The notes beneath the pieces are model-generated. The model saw nothing but the letters and a program-made list of their open reading frames with translations. It made no database searches and was not told where the DNA came from. A program made the translations under genes and the position numbers. Positions 1-9,213 of a stretch of 64,000 nt of DNA are shown here, one piece after another (position 1 is the first letter of the stretch; each line of letters starts with the position of its first letter). The stretch is from Methylacidiphilum caldifontis (GTDB taxonomy: Bacteria; Verrucomicrobiota; Verrucomicrobiia; Methylacidiphilales; Methylacidiphilaceae), in contig NZ_CP065957.1 of NCBI RefSeq assembly GCF_017310505.1, positions 2,108,001 to 2,172,000 on the forward strand, in the 5' to 3' direction.

Positions 1-1068
1 AGAGGTAGGTGTGCTCGGCAAGGAGATCCAGGAGTTTCGAAATTTTACATTTCTCTTGAAGATGACTTGATGAGAAATTTTGGGGATTCCCGTAAAATCA
101 GTTCTCTTTTAACCAAGATGGGAATGAAAGAAGATGAGGAGTTGGAACATCCATGGTTGACCAAAGCGGTAGCTACAGCCCAGAAACGGGTAGAACAAAG
201 AAACTACATGATTCGCAAGCATACCCTTCAATACGATGATGTGCTTAACTTGCAGAGAGAAGTCGTTTACGGCTACCGCAACGAGGTTTTGGAAACGGAT
301 AATCCCAGGGAAGAAATATTTTCTGCTGTCCAGGAAGTCATAGATAGAGAGGTTAAGAATAGACTGTCTAATGGAGAAAATGCAGATTACCTAGGGCTTG
401 TCCATTGGGTTAACCAACTTTTCCCGATAGCTCTGAGAGAAGATGAGATAGAAAAGATCGGTTCTGCTGAAGAGATAATCGATTATATTTTACAAAAGGT
501 AAAGAAAGCTTACGAGTTAAAGATTAAATTTGAAGATACCCAGGACCTGGTTTCTCTTGAAAGATACATTATTCTTTCGGCCATTGATAAGCTATGGCAA
601 GAGCATCTTTATTCGATGGACGGACTTCGGGCAAGCATTGGTTTAAGGGCTTATGGACAGAAAGATCCTTTGATTGAATATAAACAGGAAGCCTATAGCC
701 TTTTTGAGGATCTTATGAACCGGATCAAAAAAGAGATAGCCCATAATGTTTTTCGGTCCGCATCGAATGTTTTAGCCTTTGAACAGTTTCTTACTTCATT
801 GAATCGAAGTGAACAACAAGTCGATCCACTTGCTAGAGTTCAACCCCCTATGCATGAGGAAGACGGAGAAGATGGTCGTGAAAAAAAATCAACCAAAGTG
901 AGCCTTCCTGTAAGAAGATCCGGACCAAAAATGGGAAGAAACGATCCTTGTCCGTTAGATCCAACAAAAAAATTCAAGAATTGTTGCGGTGCTCAGGGAG
1001 CCAAATGTTGTTTAAAAATTGCCATGGATTTTCCCTATCCTGAAGAAAGACACAAAAAGGCTAAGTAA
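1..1068 (+). CDS. secA: SecA preprotein translocase ATPase, C-terminal part (5' end outside window)
   Basis: The reading frame is open from base 1. It begins in the helicase motif VI region (RGRCARQGDPG, compare the usual RGRSGRQGDPG) and continues through the helical scaffold and wing domains (LEDDLMRNFG; QYDDVLNLQRE; LWQEHLYSMDGLR). SecA is the ATPase motor that pushes unfolded preproteins through SecYEG. The tail carries the SEC-C motif GRNDPCPLDPTKKFKNCCG. The usual second cysteine of the CxC pair is leucine here, so one zinc ligand is missing. The stop is followed after 33 bases by cinA on the same strand. The family assignment is certain; the N-terminal two thirds lie outside the window. 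Confidence 0.97.
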   Translation, partial: RGRCARQGDPGVSKFYISLEDDLMRNFGDSRKISSLLTKMGMKEDEELEHPWLTKAVATAQKRVEQRNYMIRKHTLQYDDVLNLQREVVYGYRNEVLETDNPREEIFSAVQEVIDREVKNRLSNGENADYLGLVHWVNQLFPIALREDEIEKIGSAEEIIDYILQKVKKAYELKIKFEDTQDLVSLERYIILSAIDKLWQEHLYSMDGLRASIGLRAYGQKDPLIEYKQEAYSLFEDLMNRIKKEIAHNVFRSASNVLAFEQFLTSLNRSEQQVDPLARVQPPMHEEDGEDGREKKSTKVSLPVRRSGPKMGRNDPCPLDPTKKFKNCCGAQGAKCCLKIAMDFPYPEERHKKAK

Positions 1069-1101
1069 TAGCTTTTTTTGTTTTCAATAAGGATCCTGTT
1101 C

Positions 1102-2340
1102 ATGAGAATTGAATTGATCAATACGGGTACAGAGATCTTGCAGGGACAAAAAACTAATACCCATTTGGCGTTTTTGGCTCATGAACTTTTTCTGCTAGGA
1201 GAAAAGCTTACTTTACAGATTGCGGCCAGGGATAGCAAGGATCTGGTCGAGATCATTAGAGAAGCCTTTTACCGATCTCAACTTACAATCGTCACTGGAG
1301 GGTTGGGCCCAACCTCTGATGATATGACTAGGGAAGCGGTAGCTGAAGCACTACGTATGCCTTTAATTTTTCATCCTCAGCTGTTTCAAAAAGTTAAGTC
1401 TTTCTATGATGGCGCTGGAATAGCTGCACCCAGTTGGGCTATCCAAAAACAATCCCTTTTCTTAGAGGGCTCTCTCATTTTGGAAAATGATCATGGATCA
1501 GCCGCTGGATCGATTATCGAAAAGGAAGGCCGGCTCCTTATTATGCTTCCTGGACCACCTCGGGAGCTGGAACCGATGTGGAAAAACCATGTTGTTCCAT
1601 GGTGGAAATCTCGATTTGAGTTAAGAAAACCTTTTACGACGATCTGTAAAATTGTTGGGTTAGCTGAATCGGTCATCCAGCAAAGGGTTGAGTCCAAGCT
1701 TAAAAGCTTAGGAGTCGAAGAGATAGGTTATTGCGAAAGCCCAGGAGAGGTTGCCCTCCGTTTATTATTTAAAGACAAAGAGATATTGACGAAAGCCAGG
1801 GATCTTATGACTGAAACCTTTGGTAGCGATTTATATGCCTTGGAGGATAAATCCCTTGAAGAAGTAGTCATAGAAAAGGCAACGTCAAAAAAGGTGAAGA
1901 TTGCTACGGCTGAGTCTTGTACGGGAGGATTAATAAGCAGCAGGCTTACCGATGTTCCAGGGAGTTCAGCGACTTTTATCTACGGTTGGGTTACTTATTC
2001 TAATGAAGCAAAAATCACTCAACTTAAAGTCGATAAAAGTTTAATCAGTTCAGTCGGTGCCGTAAGTAAAGAGGTCGCCGAAGCGATGGCCTCGGGAGCC
2101 CTGGAAATCAGTGGGGCTGACCTTTCCTTGGCCGTGACGGGCATTGCAGGCCCCCAAGGTGGAAGTCCTGAAAAACCGGTAGGGCTGGTGTGGGTAGCTA
2201 TACAAAGAAAAGGATCAAAACCTATTGCTTATGAACGATTTTTCCCTTCCGATCGACTTACCTTTAAACGTTTGGTCTCTCAATTTGGTATAGACTTATT
2301 AAGGAGGATGATAACAGGCAAAGATTTGCCTAAATGTTAA
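1102..2340 (+). CDS. cinA: CinA family protein (MoCF-like domain plus NMN amidohydrolase domain)
   Basis: The 412-aa protein has the N-terminal molybdopterin-binding-like fold (IELINTGTEILQGQ; VTGGLGPTSDDMTREAV) and the C-terminal CinA/PncC domain (TAESCTGGLISSRLTDVPGS; LAVTGIAGPQGG). Family members hydrolyse ADP-ribose and deamidate nicotinamide mononucleotide in pyridine nucleotide salvage; the link to competence is historical. The ATG at 1102 is preferred over the TTG at 1078 because AAGGA lies at 1089-1093, 8 bases before it, and because family proteins begin with a M-x-x-E-x-I pattern. It follows secA closely and could be co-transcribed with it. Confidence 0.94.
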   Translation: MRIELINTGTEILQGQKTNTHLAFLAHELFLLGEKLTLQIAARDSKDLVEIIREAFYRSQLTIVTGGLGPTSDDMTREAVAEALRMPLIFHPQLFQKVKSFYDGAGIAAPSWAIQKQSLFLEGSLILENDHGSAAGSIIEKEGRLLIMLPGPPRELEPMWKNHVVPWWKSRFELRKPFTTICKIVGLAESVIQQRVESKLKSLGVEEIGYCESPGEVALRLLFKDKEILTKARDLMTETFGSDLYALEDKSLEEVVIEKATSKKVKIATAESCTGGLISSRLTDVPGSSATFIYGWVTYSNEAKITQLKVDKSLISSVGAVSKEVAEAMASGALEISGADLSLAVTGIAGPQGGSPEKPVGLVWVAIQRKGSKPIAYERFFPSDRLTFKRLVSQFGIDLLRRMITGKDLPKC

Positions 2341-2388
2341 GTAAATTAAAAGTTGCATTAAATTATTTTTTATTGATTTTATATAGAC

Positions 2389-3051
2389 GTGGCTGCTGTA
2401 ATTCTTAATTTATTTCGGATACAGTTTCCCGATGTTTCCAAGGCTGATCCTGATGGCTTGGTCGCGGTGGGAGGGGATTTATCCGTTTCAAGGCTTCTTG
2501 CGGGTTACCGATCGGGAATATTCCCCTGGACAGATAGACCCTTAACATGGTGGTCACCTGATCCACGAGCGATTTTCGAGATAGAGCTCTTTAAGGCTCC
2601 AAGGCGACTTGCCCAGAAAATCAGGCAGGGAAAGTTTCAGTTTACTATTAACCAATGTTTTACTGAAGTCATCAAAAATTGTGCTAAACCCGCTCCCGGT
2701 AGAGAACATACCTGGATTAGCCCCCGGTTTATCAAAGCCTATACTGATCTTCATCGTTTTGGTTATGCCCATAGTGTTGAAGTATGGTCAAAAGGGATGT
2801 TGGTAGGGGGATTGTATGGGGTTGCCATTGGTGGTTTCTTTGCGGGTGAGTCGATGTTTCATAAAATGACCGATGCTTCTAAGGCGGCTTTGGCTTTTAC
2901 AATAGCTCATTTAAAGGAAAGAGGTTTTGTTCTTTTTGATACCCAGGTAGCTACACCTGTAACCCGCTTAATGGGGGCTGTAGATATTCCGCGTTGTGAA
3001 TATCTCCAAAGATTAGCTCGGGCATTAAAAGTTTCAGCCAGTTTTATTTGA
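2389..3051 (+). CDS. aat: Leucyl/phenylalanyl-tRNA--protein transferase
   Basis: The enzyme transfers Leu or Phe from charged tRNA to the N-terminus of proteins with N-terminal Arg or Lys, which marks them for ClpAP degradation in the N-end rule pathway. Family hallmarks are the N-terminal FPDVSKADPDGLVAVGGDLS, GIFPW and WWSPDPRAIF segments, the central HSVEVW and GLYGVAIGGFFAGESMF segment, and a C-terminal LFDTQ. The 220-aa length is normal for the family. The start is taken as GTG at 2389; no strong ribosome binding site is visible, so the start is less sure than the product. Confidence 0.93.
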   Translation: MAAVILNLFRIQFPDVSKADPDGLVAVGGDLSVSRLLAGYRSGIFPWTDRPLTWWSPDPRAIFEIELFKAPRRLAQKIRQGKFQFTINQCFTEVIKNCAKPAPGREHTWISPRFIKAYTDLHRFGYAHSVEVWSKGMLVGGLYGVAIGGFFAGESMFHKMTDASKAALAFTIAHLKERGFVLFDTQVATPVTRLMGAVDIPRCEYLQRLARALKVSASFI

Positions 3052-3130
3052 ATCTTGTTTGAAACTTTTTCTTGTCATTGATTAAAAAAAAATTAAAAGT
3101 CGATTGTTCCGGTTCGTTTTGCGGGTTACA

Positions 3131-3832
3131 ATGAATCAGAAAGCACGAGACGGGTTTTTTTTCTTTTCCGGCTTTATTTGCAAAAGGATATTAAATCTTT
3201 CCTCAAAGATTCATATCGATGGGCTAGATCGAATACCCCTAAATGGAGGCTGTTTACTTGTTTCTAACCATATAAGCCATTTTGATCCCATTATCTTAGG
3301 AATGCACGCGCCACGACCCATCGATTATGTTGCTGATGGAAAGCTTTTTAACGATCTTGTTCTTTGCCAGATCTTAACCAATCTGAACGTTATTCCTGTG
3401 GATAGGGAACGGATGGATCCTAAGGCTGCAAAATCCATTGTCAGCAGGTTGAAAGCGGGAAGACTTGTAGGACTGTTCCCGGAAAGAGGAATTAGACATG
3501 GAAAGAATTCTATTTTACTTGGAGCTAGTTTATCTTTTAGCCCTGCAATCTTGTCTCAACTCTCCCAATGTCCAATTTTGCCAGTGGTCATCATAGGCTC
3601 AGATCTTCTCTATCAACCTAAGACATGGTTTTATAAACCAAGAATTTTTGTGAAATTTGGAGAACTTATTTTTCCAGAAAGAACAGAAAAAAGAGCCGAG
3701 TTAACAAAGCGAATCCATGATAGTCTGCTTTTGTATTTTTGGCAGCTTGTTAAACAACACAACATTGAACCTTTTGAATGGCCTTGTTCAGCTCAACAAA
3801 GATGGAAAGAAAATCCACGTCGTATCCGGTAA
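3131..3832 (+). CDS. plsC: 1-acyl-sn-glycerol-3-phosphate acyltransferase family protein
   Basis: This is a lysophosphatidate acyltransferase-type protein that would transfer a fatty acyl chain during membrane phospholipid synthesis. The catalytic H-x4-D motif is visible in NHISHFDPIIL, followed by the FPERGIRHG block that matches the substrate-binding FPEGxR block of the family. The N-terminal segment is hydrophobic, fitting membrane association. ATG at 3131 is chosen; an in-frame TTG at 3104 would add nine residues and neither has a good Shine-Dalgarno. The exact acyl acceptor cannot be told from sequence, because the PlsC fold also serves lyso-ornithine and other lipids. Confidence 0.85.
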   Translation: MNQKARDGFFFFSGFICKRILNLSSKIHIDGLDRIPLNGGCLLVSNHISHFDPIILGMHAPRPIDYVADGKLFNDLVLCQILTNLNVIPVDRERMDPKAAKSIVSRLKAGRLVGLFPERGIRHGKNSILLGASLSFSPAILSQLSQCPILPVVIIGSDLLYQPKTWFYKPRIFVKFGELIFPERTEKRAELTKRIHDSLLLYFWQLVKQHNIEPFEWPCSAQQRWKENPRRIR

Positions 3833-4290
3833 AGATTTAAAGATAATGAAAATGTCAAAGGATAACCGCCGTAGTTGTTTCTACCCCTATTTTGGGTAAC
3901 CATGGTTAATATCTTTTGTGACGACGAAGCTTATGGGCGGATTTGCAGCAGCTCAACAACAGGACCACAAAAGGAATAAGGATAGAGCGGCTAGCTCTGC
4001 ATCTGGGCGTCAAAATCAACTGATCAAGACTAGAGGAGTCTTACATGCCGTTATCTCTTGATTTTGAAGGTAAGATTATCACGGTCCGGTTAAGCAAATG
4101 GGACTGACCGAGTGGCTCAAAATGCTTGAAAAGAAAGCGATCACAAAGCAAAAAAAAACTGGGACCTGTCGGTTGAGAAGCTTTCACAAGACGGCTAGAC
4201 ATCTATCCATCCAAGAACGCGAAGTAGGTGTCAGCTGGACTTTGCCGGAGGTAATTTCAGAGTATAAATCATCGGTAAAACCGCCCAAGC
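3833..4290. other. Intergenic stretch with no convincing gene; possibly decayed sequence
   Basis: Only short open frames are found here, such as one of 70 codons at 4098-4310 and small ones starting at 3902, 3930 and 4044. None carries a domain I recognise and none has a good ribosome binding site. Several short Met-initiated frames end one after another in different registers, as expected of an eroded gene, but I cannot name the ancestor. Confidence 0.4.
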
Positions 4291-5115
4291 TCAATGAGGC
4301 TTTGGGCTAGAAAGAGCATGGTTGTCTTCCAAAGCGTGATCAGTGGTTTCTTCTGCGATCAGCGAAAGAGCTGTATCAATGACTTGAGTGTGGGCTTTAA
4401 TTCTCTTCTCGATGTCCCATTCTGAAGGGGTTTCTATTGTATATATTCTTTTGCATTTGAATTGAAAATAGAGATAAACTGCCTCAGGATATCCTATTTT
4501 TTCAAAACGACTTTTCTGTAAGGGACGAGAAAGAACCCCGCCGTCATGTTTCCTTCCTTCTATTTTAGGTCGACTATCTATCAAGAATGTTTTTGATACT
4601 TCATCCAGAATTTTTCTTCCTAGTTGAAGGTTGGATGGAATTTCGTAGAGGTAAATTCCATGGGCGTCATAGTCTTCATGAAGGAGTAGGCAGAGATCAA
4701 AAGGTTGTTGGGCTTCTAGAAATGACCGGATTTCCTTGATAGGAGAGAGATTCACATTCTGAAAGGATCTGTTAAGATCAACTCCGTGTTCGTTAAGTCG
4801 ACTGTTATGTTTCAACCCCCAAGGGTTAATCAAGGGAATAAGGGTAAAATGGTAAGAAAAAAGGAGGGAAGGCCGAAAATTTTCTAGCCATTGAATAAGA
4901 GCAAGGACTCCTGCAGGCTCATCTCCGTGTATTCCAGCGGAAATATAGACACGTTTAACGGCTGTAGAGCGGACGGAGCAGGGGGGAGAATAAAAAGCTT
5001 CGACTGGAAGCGATCTTGTGACAGTGCAGAGCAGTTTTCTTTTCCATCCCAATCCCTTGGCAATCTGCGCCATCTTTTTATGCACCCATAGAGGATCATG
5101 AAAGGCTACGGTCAT
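4291..5115 (-). CDS. M14-family zinc carboxypeptidase / succinylglutamate desuccinylase-like protein
   Basis: The 274-aa protein has the zinc-binding H-x-x-E pattern in SAGIHGDEPAG (about residues 59-65), the substrate-binding Asn-Arg pair in GVDLNRSF, and a third zinc-ligand histidine in LLLHEDYDAHG. These are hallmarks of M14-type metallopeptidases and the related desuccinylase/aspartoacylase group. The best-known bacterial relatives of this size include MpaA, which trims murein peptides. No signal peptide is apparent, so a cytoplasmic role is likely. The substrate is not determined: peptidase, murein-peptide amidase and deacylase roles are all possible. It is on the minus strand and separate from mazG by about 180 bp. 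Confidence 0.75.
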   Translation of the reverse strand: MTVAFHDPLWVHKKMAQIAKGLGWKRKLLCTVTRSLPVEAFYSPPCSVRSTAVKRVYISAGIHGDEPAGVLALIQWLENFRPSLLFSYHFTLIPLINPWGLKHNSRLNEHGVDLNRSFQNVNLSPIKEIRSFLEAQQPFDLCLLLHEDYDAHGIYLYEIPSNLQLGRKILDEVSKTFLIDSRPKIEGRKHDGGVLSRPLQKSRFEKIGYPEAVYLYFQFKCKRIYTIETPSEWDIEKRIKAHTQVIDTALSLIAEETTDHALEDNHALSSPKPH

Positions 5116-5293
5116 AGTCGTCGGATTAGCTTTTCTTAAAATATATTGTTGAGTTTGATAGAAAAAAAGTTGATTGGCAATAACGATAAGATGAAAGTAA
5201 GGCCAATAAATAATTTAGGGTCCTGTTCATGAGGATCAAAAAAGGTTAGATCAACTAAGTTACGTAGCGGTCAAGCTCATTGAAAAATGCCCT

Positions 5294-6079
5294 TTAAGGG
5301 TATTTCTCCTTGGCTTTTTGCCAAAGCTTGTCGAGATCCTTGGAAGCTTCTGGATAACTGTCATTTTTCAATTCTTGTTCAATAAACCGACATCTTTTTT
5401 CGAAGATCAGGGAAGATTCAGCGAGGGCCTCTTCGGGATCAATTCCAAGTAGCCTTGAAAAGTTTACCACCGAAAAGAGGAGATCACCGATTTCTTTTTT
5501 AATCTTTTCTTCGTTTTTTTCTTTGCAAGCTTCTTGGATTTCACTGAGTTCTTCTTGAATTTTTGAAAGAGGGCCTTGAGAATCTTTCCAGTCTAAGTTG
5601 ATTTTTGAAGCCTTGGACTGCAGTTTCATCGCTTTTATTAATGCGGGAAGATATATGGGTATACCATCAAAGAGACTTTCTCTATCGGGTTTTTCTTCTT
5701 TTTTAATTTTTTCCCAATTTTTGTAAACCTCATCAGTGGTAGAAGCGGATTGAGAACCAAAAACATGAGGATGCCGACGAATAAGTTTGGCAGAAAGATA
5801 GTCTAGGACATCCCAAAAAGAAAAGTTTCCTTCTTCTTGAGCTATTTGGGCATGAAAAAGAACATGAAGCAGAATGTCTGCAAGTTCTTCTTTCATGGAG
5901 AACTGATCTTCTTGATCGATGGCTTCAAGCAGTTCGTAACATTCTTCGATCAATTTCGTTTTTAAACTTCTATGGGTCTGTTCTCTGTCCCAAGGACATC
6001 CTTGGGGAGACCTCAGTATGGTCATTATTGTTAGTACTCTTAAAAGGGGATCAAGAGGAAGCGATTCAGGCTGATTCAT
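5294..6079 (-). CDS. mazG: Nucleoside triphosphate pyrophosphohydrolase MazG
   Basis: MazG hydrolyses NTPs and dNTPs to monophosphates and pyrophosphate, cleaning the nucleotide pool and modulating stress responses. The 261-aa protein has the tandem MazG domains typical of the full-length bacterial enzyme. The first contains CPWDREQTHRSL, the metal-binding EECYELLEAI and EELADILLHVLFHA segments. The second contains EELSEIQEA and KEIGDLLFSVVNFSRLLGIDPEEAL. The acidic E-x-x-E/E-x-x-D metal ligands are intact in both halves. The ATG at 6079 begins the common family N-terminus shortly before the LLRVLTIMTILRSP segment. Confidence 0.95.
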   Translation of the reverse strand: MNQPESLPLDPLLRVLTIMTILRSPQGCPWDREQTHRSLKTKLIEECYELLEAIDQEDQFSMKEELADILLHVLFHAQIAQEEGNFSFWDVLDYLSAKLIRRHPHVFGSQSASTTDEVYKNWEKIKKEEKPDRESLFDGIPIYLPALIKAMKLQSKASKINLDWKDSQGPLSKIQEELSEIQEACKEKNEEKIKKEIGDLLFSVVNFSRLLGIDPEEALAESSLIFEKRCRFIEQELKNDSYPEASKDLDKLWQKAKEKYP

Positions 6080-6156
6080 AAGAGCTCAAAAAAAAACGTG
6101 ATCATAAAATACAAATAAATGTTCTTTTAAACAACCTTACGTTCTTTTTTTTGAAG

Positions 6157-7272
6157 CTAAGGAGAAAAAGAACTTTTTATGACCTGGATGTTCTTGCGAT
6201 TAGCTGTCCCTAATCCATAATCTTCGGCCGTTTGAATATAATGAGCACACGGACTTAAAGGGGGAATTCTTGCATTTTGCCTCCACGAATCGAGTAAGGG
6301 AAGAACAAGAGAATCAATGGCTACCGGATCTGTACTCAGATAAATAGTTCCTAAAACGACCGAGTATTCAGGGTTAAATTGTGGTCCTCCTGCAAATCCA
6401 GCAATCAGAGCATCCATGACATGAAGAATGGTTTTTTTTCTTACCAAAGGTTGGTCGAGTATTTCAGCTACCGCTGGATCTCCCCAAACTCCCTCACCTT
6501 GAAACCTTCGGGTGTTATCCACCATGCCTAGGGCAAGTGAAGCCAGGCAGCCGTTCAGCCCTATGTTGGAACTATCTGAAAGGACAGGTACGTTGATAAT
6601 CTTAGAACAGATTTGTGTAACAAGTCTTGCATAGAAGGACTTATTACTCACGCGTCTTTCCAGGCTACTTACAGGAACTCCCTTTTCGTATAATCGAGCG
6701 ACGTTTTCTTCGGAGTCTGAAGGCTGTTTGATTTGTGTGGGAGAAGGTTTGAGCCCTTGGAAAAGCATGTCTCCCCATATAAGTTTGCCCAGAATTTCGT
6801 TAACATAAAAAACCTTAGGGTCAAAACCCGTTTGCGGGATAACCGATTTGACAAAAAAACGGCTGTTTTCATCCAGGGGAAGATAGCTTGCATTATAAAG
6901 GTCATCTTCATATTTATCCCAGACAATGATGTGCTGGGAAGGGACACCCGCTTCGATGAGGCTTTCAGCGATGGCGTTAACCAGTGCTTTTCTTGTGGAC
7001 ATCACTGTTCCTCCTGTCGCGTTTATCTTTATGCCAATCACATCTTTTGGGCTAATGTGGAAAAAGGTTGTCCAGGCTTCTTTCACCGAGGATTTCAAGG
7101 TATAGCTTTTGAGCGCGGATTGAAACATAGCCTTGACTAGAGAAGGATTGACTTCGTATCCGCTGATTGAAGCCGAATTTTCAACAACGATCACCCGGTG
7201 TTTTTCAGCAGCTTGGATTGAATAAAGGGGATAAGCCAAAAAACAAAACAATATGAGGTAAACAATGGTCAT
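6157..7272 (-). CDS. Exported DUF362-domain protein
   Basis: The N-terminus is a clear signal peptide (MTIVYLILFCFLAYPLYSIQAA, roughly the first 22 residues), so the protein is exported. The mature part matches DUF362: VVVENS near the start, then KDVIGIKINATGG, a segment on choosing a member of a set (ALVNAIAESLIEAGV), VWDKYEDDL, and a late DPVAIDS block. DUF362 proteins occur in many bacteria, often beside ferredoxin-type domains, but no biochemical function is established and no iron-sulfur motif is present here. ATG at 7272 is preferred to the TTG two codons upstream. It sits 77 bp upstream of mazG on the same strand. Confidence 0.8.
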   Translation of the reverse strand: MTIVYLILFCFLAYPLYSIQAAEKHRVIVVENSASISGYEVNPSLVKAMFQSALKSYTLKSSVKEAWTTFFHISPKDVIGIKINATGGTVMSTRKALVNAIAESLIEAGVPSQHIIVWDKYEDDLYNASYLPLDENSRFFVKSVIPQTGFDPKVFYVNEILGKLIWGDMLFQGLKPSPTQIKQPSDSEENVARLYEKGVPVSSLERRVSNKSFYARLVTQICSKIINVPVLSDSSNIGLNGCLASLALGMVDNTRRFQGEGVWGDPAVAEILDQPLVRKKTILHVMDALIAGFAGGPQFNPEYSVVLGTIYLSTDPVAIDSLVLPLLDSWRQNARIPPLSPCAHYIQTAEDYGLGTANRKNIQVIKSSFSP

Positions 7273-7371
7273 CAGCAAAAAAATATAATTTTTGTTCGGT
7301 TTTTATTCATAATAACTTAAATTGGTTAAAAACAAAAAGAAACAATAGAGCCGCTCATTTCTACTTTCTAG

Positions 7372-9162
7372 ATGGATAAAATCGATTTTAAGGAATTCAT
7401 CGAAAGAGTACGTCAAGCCAACGATATTGTTGAAGTGGTAAGCGAATATGTGGTGTTGAAAAAGGCGGGGTCCAAGTATAAGTCTCTCAGTCCCTTTAAG
7501 AGAGAAAAGACGCCTTCTTTTTTTGTCGATCCTCAAAAACAACTTTTTAAATGCTTTAGTAGCGGTTATGGGGGTACGGTCTTTGATTTCATCATGGCCT
7601 ATGAAAAGCTTGATTTCATGGGGGCATTAAAACATCTTGCCCGAAGGGCTGGATTGAGTTTTCCCTCCTCTTTTCGGTCTGAAGAAAAAAATGAGCCCTT
7701 GACAAAAAAGCTGAAATTATGGGAACTTCATGAAGCCGTTGCTGAATACTGGACAAGGATTTTATTTGAAGAGCCTTCTGGAGAGCCTGCAAGAGCCTAT
7801 CTGAGGGAAAGAAACATTGATTTGGAAATAGCCAAAGCCTTTGGTCTTGGATATGCCCCAAACAAGTGGGATGGATTGCTTAGATGGGCATCAGGGAAAA
7901 AGGATTACCTGGAGTTGCTTGAGCCAGCAGGTCTTGTTGTCCGGACAGAGAGTTCCAAAATATATGACCGTTTCAGGGGAAGACTTATTTTCAGGATATC
8001 GGATGAAACGGGAAAAATAGTAGGTTTTAGTGGGAGGCTTATCGAAGGAGACAAAGGACCTAAATATCTCAATTCTCCTGAAAGTCCTATTTTTACGAAA
8101 GGTAAAATTCTTTATGGATTTCATAAGGCAAAAACGGCGATTGCAGAGAGTGGGAAGGCGATTCTGTGTGAAGGACATATTGATCTGATCCGGTTGCATG
8201 CCGTCCAGTTTTCAATGGCTGTGGCGACCCAGGGTACCGCATTAACAGAGTATCAAGCAGCTTTGTTGAAAAGATTTTGTTCGGAGGTGATTGTAGCGTA
8301 CGATGGAGATAGAGCTGGGGAAGATGCAGCGATTAGGGCATTGGATATACTCTTGGCTGAAGGTCTTGAAGTTAAAATAGCCCAACTGCCTCCCGGAGAA
8401 GATCCCGATAGCCTCATTTCTAAAAATGGAAGAGAGGCCTTTGAGAAGGTGATTGAAAATGCTCTTCCTTATCCTTCGTTTGTGTTGAACAAGGCTTGCA
8501 TGGAATATTCTCCCCAGCAAGCCTTGGGCAAGAGTAAAATTGCTGAAAAGATGGTTGGGGTTCTGGTTAAAATCAATGATCCAATAAGGCGCCATACAGC
8601 TTGTTTAGAGGTAGCTGCTCGGTTAGGAATTAGCTTGGAAGTTTTCGAGAAAAAATTAGAACATTTAAGCACAACCACCAGCCAATTTTTGCAACACGAT
8701 AAGGAAGATCAAGAAGAACAGCAGGTTTGGGAAGAAAAGATATGTCCAGCCATATTAGAAAGCTTTTGGTTTTTAATGGAATATCCAGAGTATATTGCCC
8801 GTTTCAAAGAAATATTTGCTCCGGATGTTCTATCTGATATACCTGGAGGAGATTTGCTCCTAAGACTTTATGATAGCGGCAAGGAGTCGGTCAAAAGGAT
8901 GGATGTTAACCATTTTCTTGAAACTCTTCCCTTAGAGCAAAAAAGAAGCGTAGTTTCCTTTATGTTTGATCCTGCTCGGGAAAATCAAGAAGGCTATGCA
9001 CAAGAAGAACATTTTATGATTCTTAAAGATCAGCTGCTTCTTTTATGGACTCAAAAACGTCTTGAGAAAATAAAACTCCAAATCGAGTTGGGTAAAATAT
9101 CGGGAAAAGAAATTTCCACAAAATTGAAGGAGATTGTTGACTTAAGAAAAAAGCTTCTATAA
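7372..9162 (+). CDS. dnaG: DNA primase DnaG
   Basis: DnaG makes RNA primers for the replication fork. The order is an N-terminal zinc-finger-like domain (about residues 36-72), catalytic core with basic motif (KFRGR-like YDRFRGRLIFRI), Toprim domain (AILCEGHIDLI; VIVAYDGDRAGEDAA with the metal-binding acidic residues), and a C-terminal helical DnaB-interaction domain. The 596-aa length is normal. The zinc domain is odd: of the four ligands expected at about residues 40, 43, 61 and 64 (Cys, His, Cys, Cys), only C61 is kept; the others are S40, K43 and S64. rpoD follows after 51 bp, giving the common dnaG-rpoD arrangement. Confidence 0.96.
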   Translation: MDKIDFKEFIERVRQANDIVEVVSEYVVLKKAGSKYKSLSPFKREKTPSFFVDPQKQLFKCFSSGYGGTVFDFIMAYEKLDFMGALKHLARRAGLSFPSSFRSEEKNEPLTKKLKLWELHEAVAEYWTRILFEEPSGEPARAYLRERNIDLEIAKAFGLGYAPNKWDGLLRWASGKKDYLELLEPAGLVVRTESSKIYDRFRGRLIFRISDETGKIVGFSGRLIEGDKGPKYLNSPESPIFTKGKILYGFHKAKTAIAESGKAILCEGHIDLIRLHAVQFSMAVATQGTALTEYQAALLKRFCSEVIVAYDGDRAGEDAAIRALDILLAEGLEVKIAQLPPGEDPDSLISKNGREAFEKVIENALPYPSFVLNKACMEYSPQQALGKSKIAEKMVGVLVKINDPIRRHTACLEVAARLGISLEVFEKKLEHLSTTTSQFLQHDKEDQEEQQVWEEKICPAILESFWFLMEYPEYIARFKEIFAPDVLSDIPGGDLLLRLYDSGKESVKRMDVNHFLETLPLEQKRSVVSFMFDPARENQEGYAQEEHFMILKDQLLLLWTQKRLEKIKLQIELGKISGKEISTKLKEIVDLRKKLL

Positions 9163-9213
9163 TTTTACTACTCATTGTCAATGTCCAAAGACTGATTCCA
9201 AAAGCTCTTCTCT

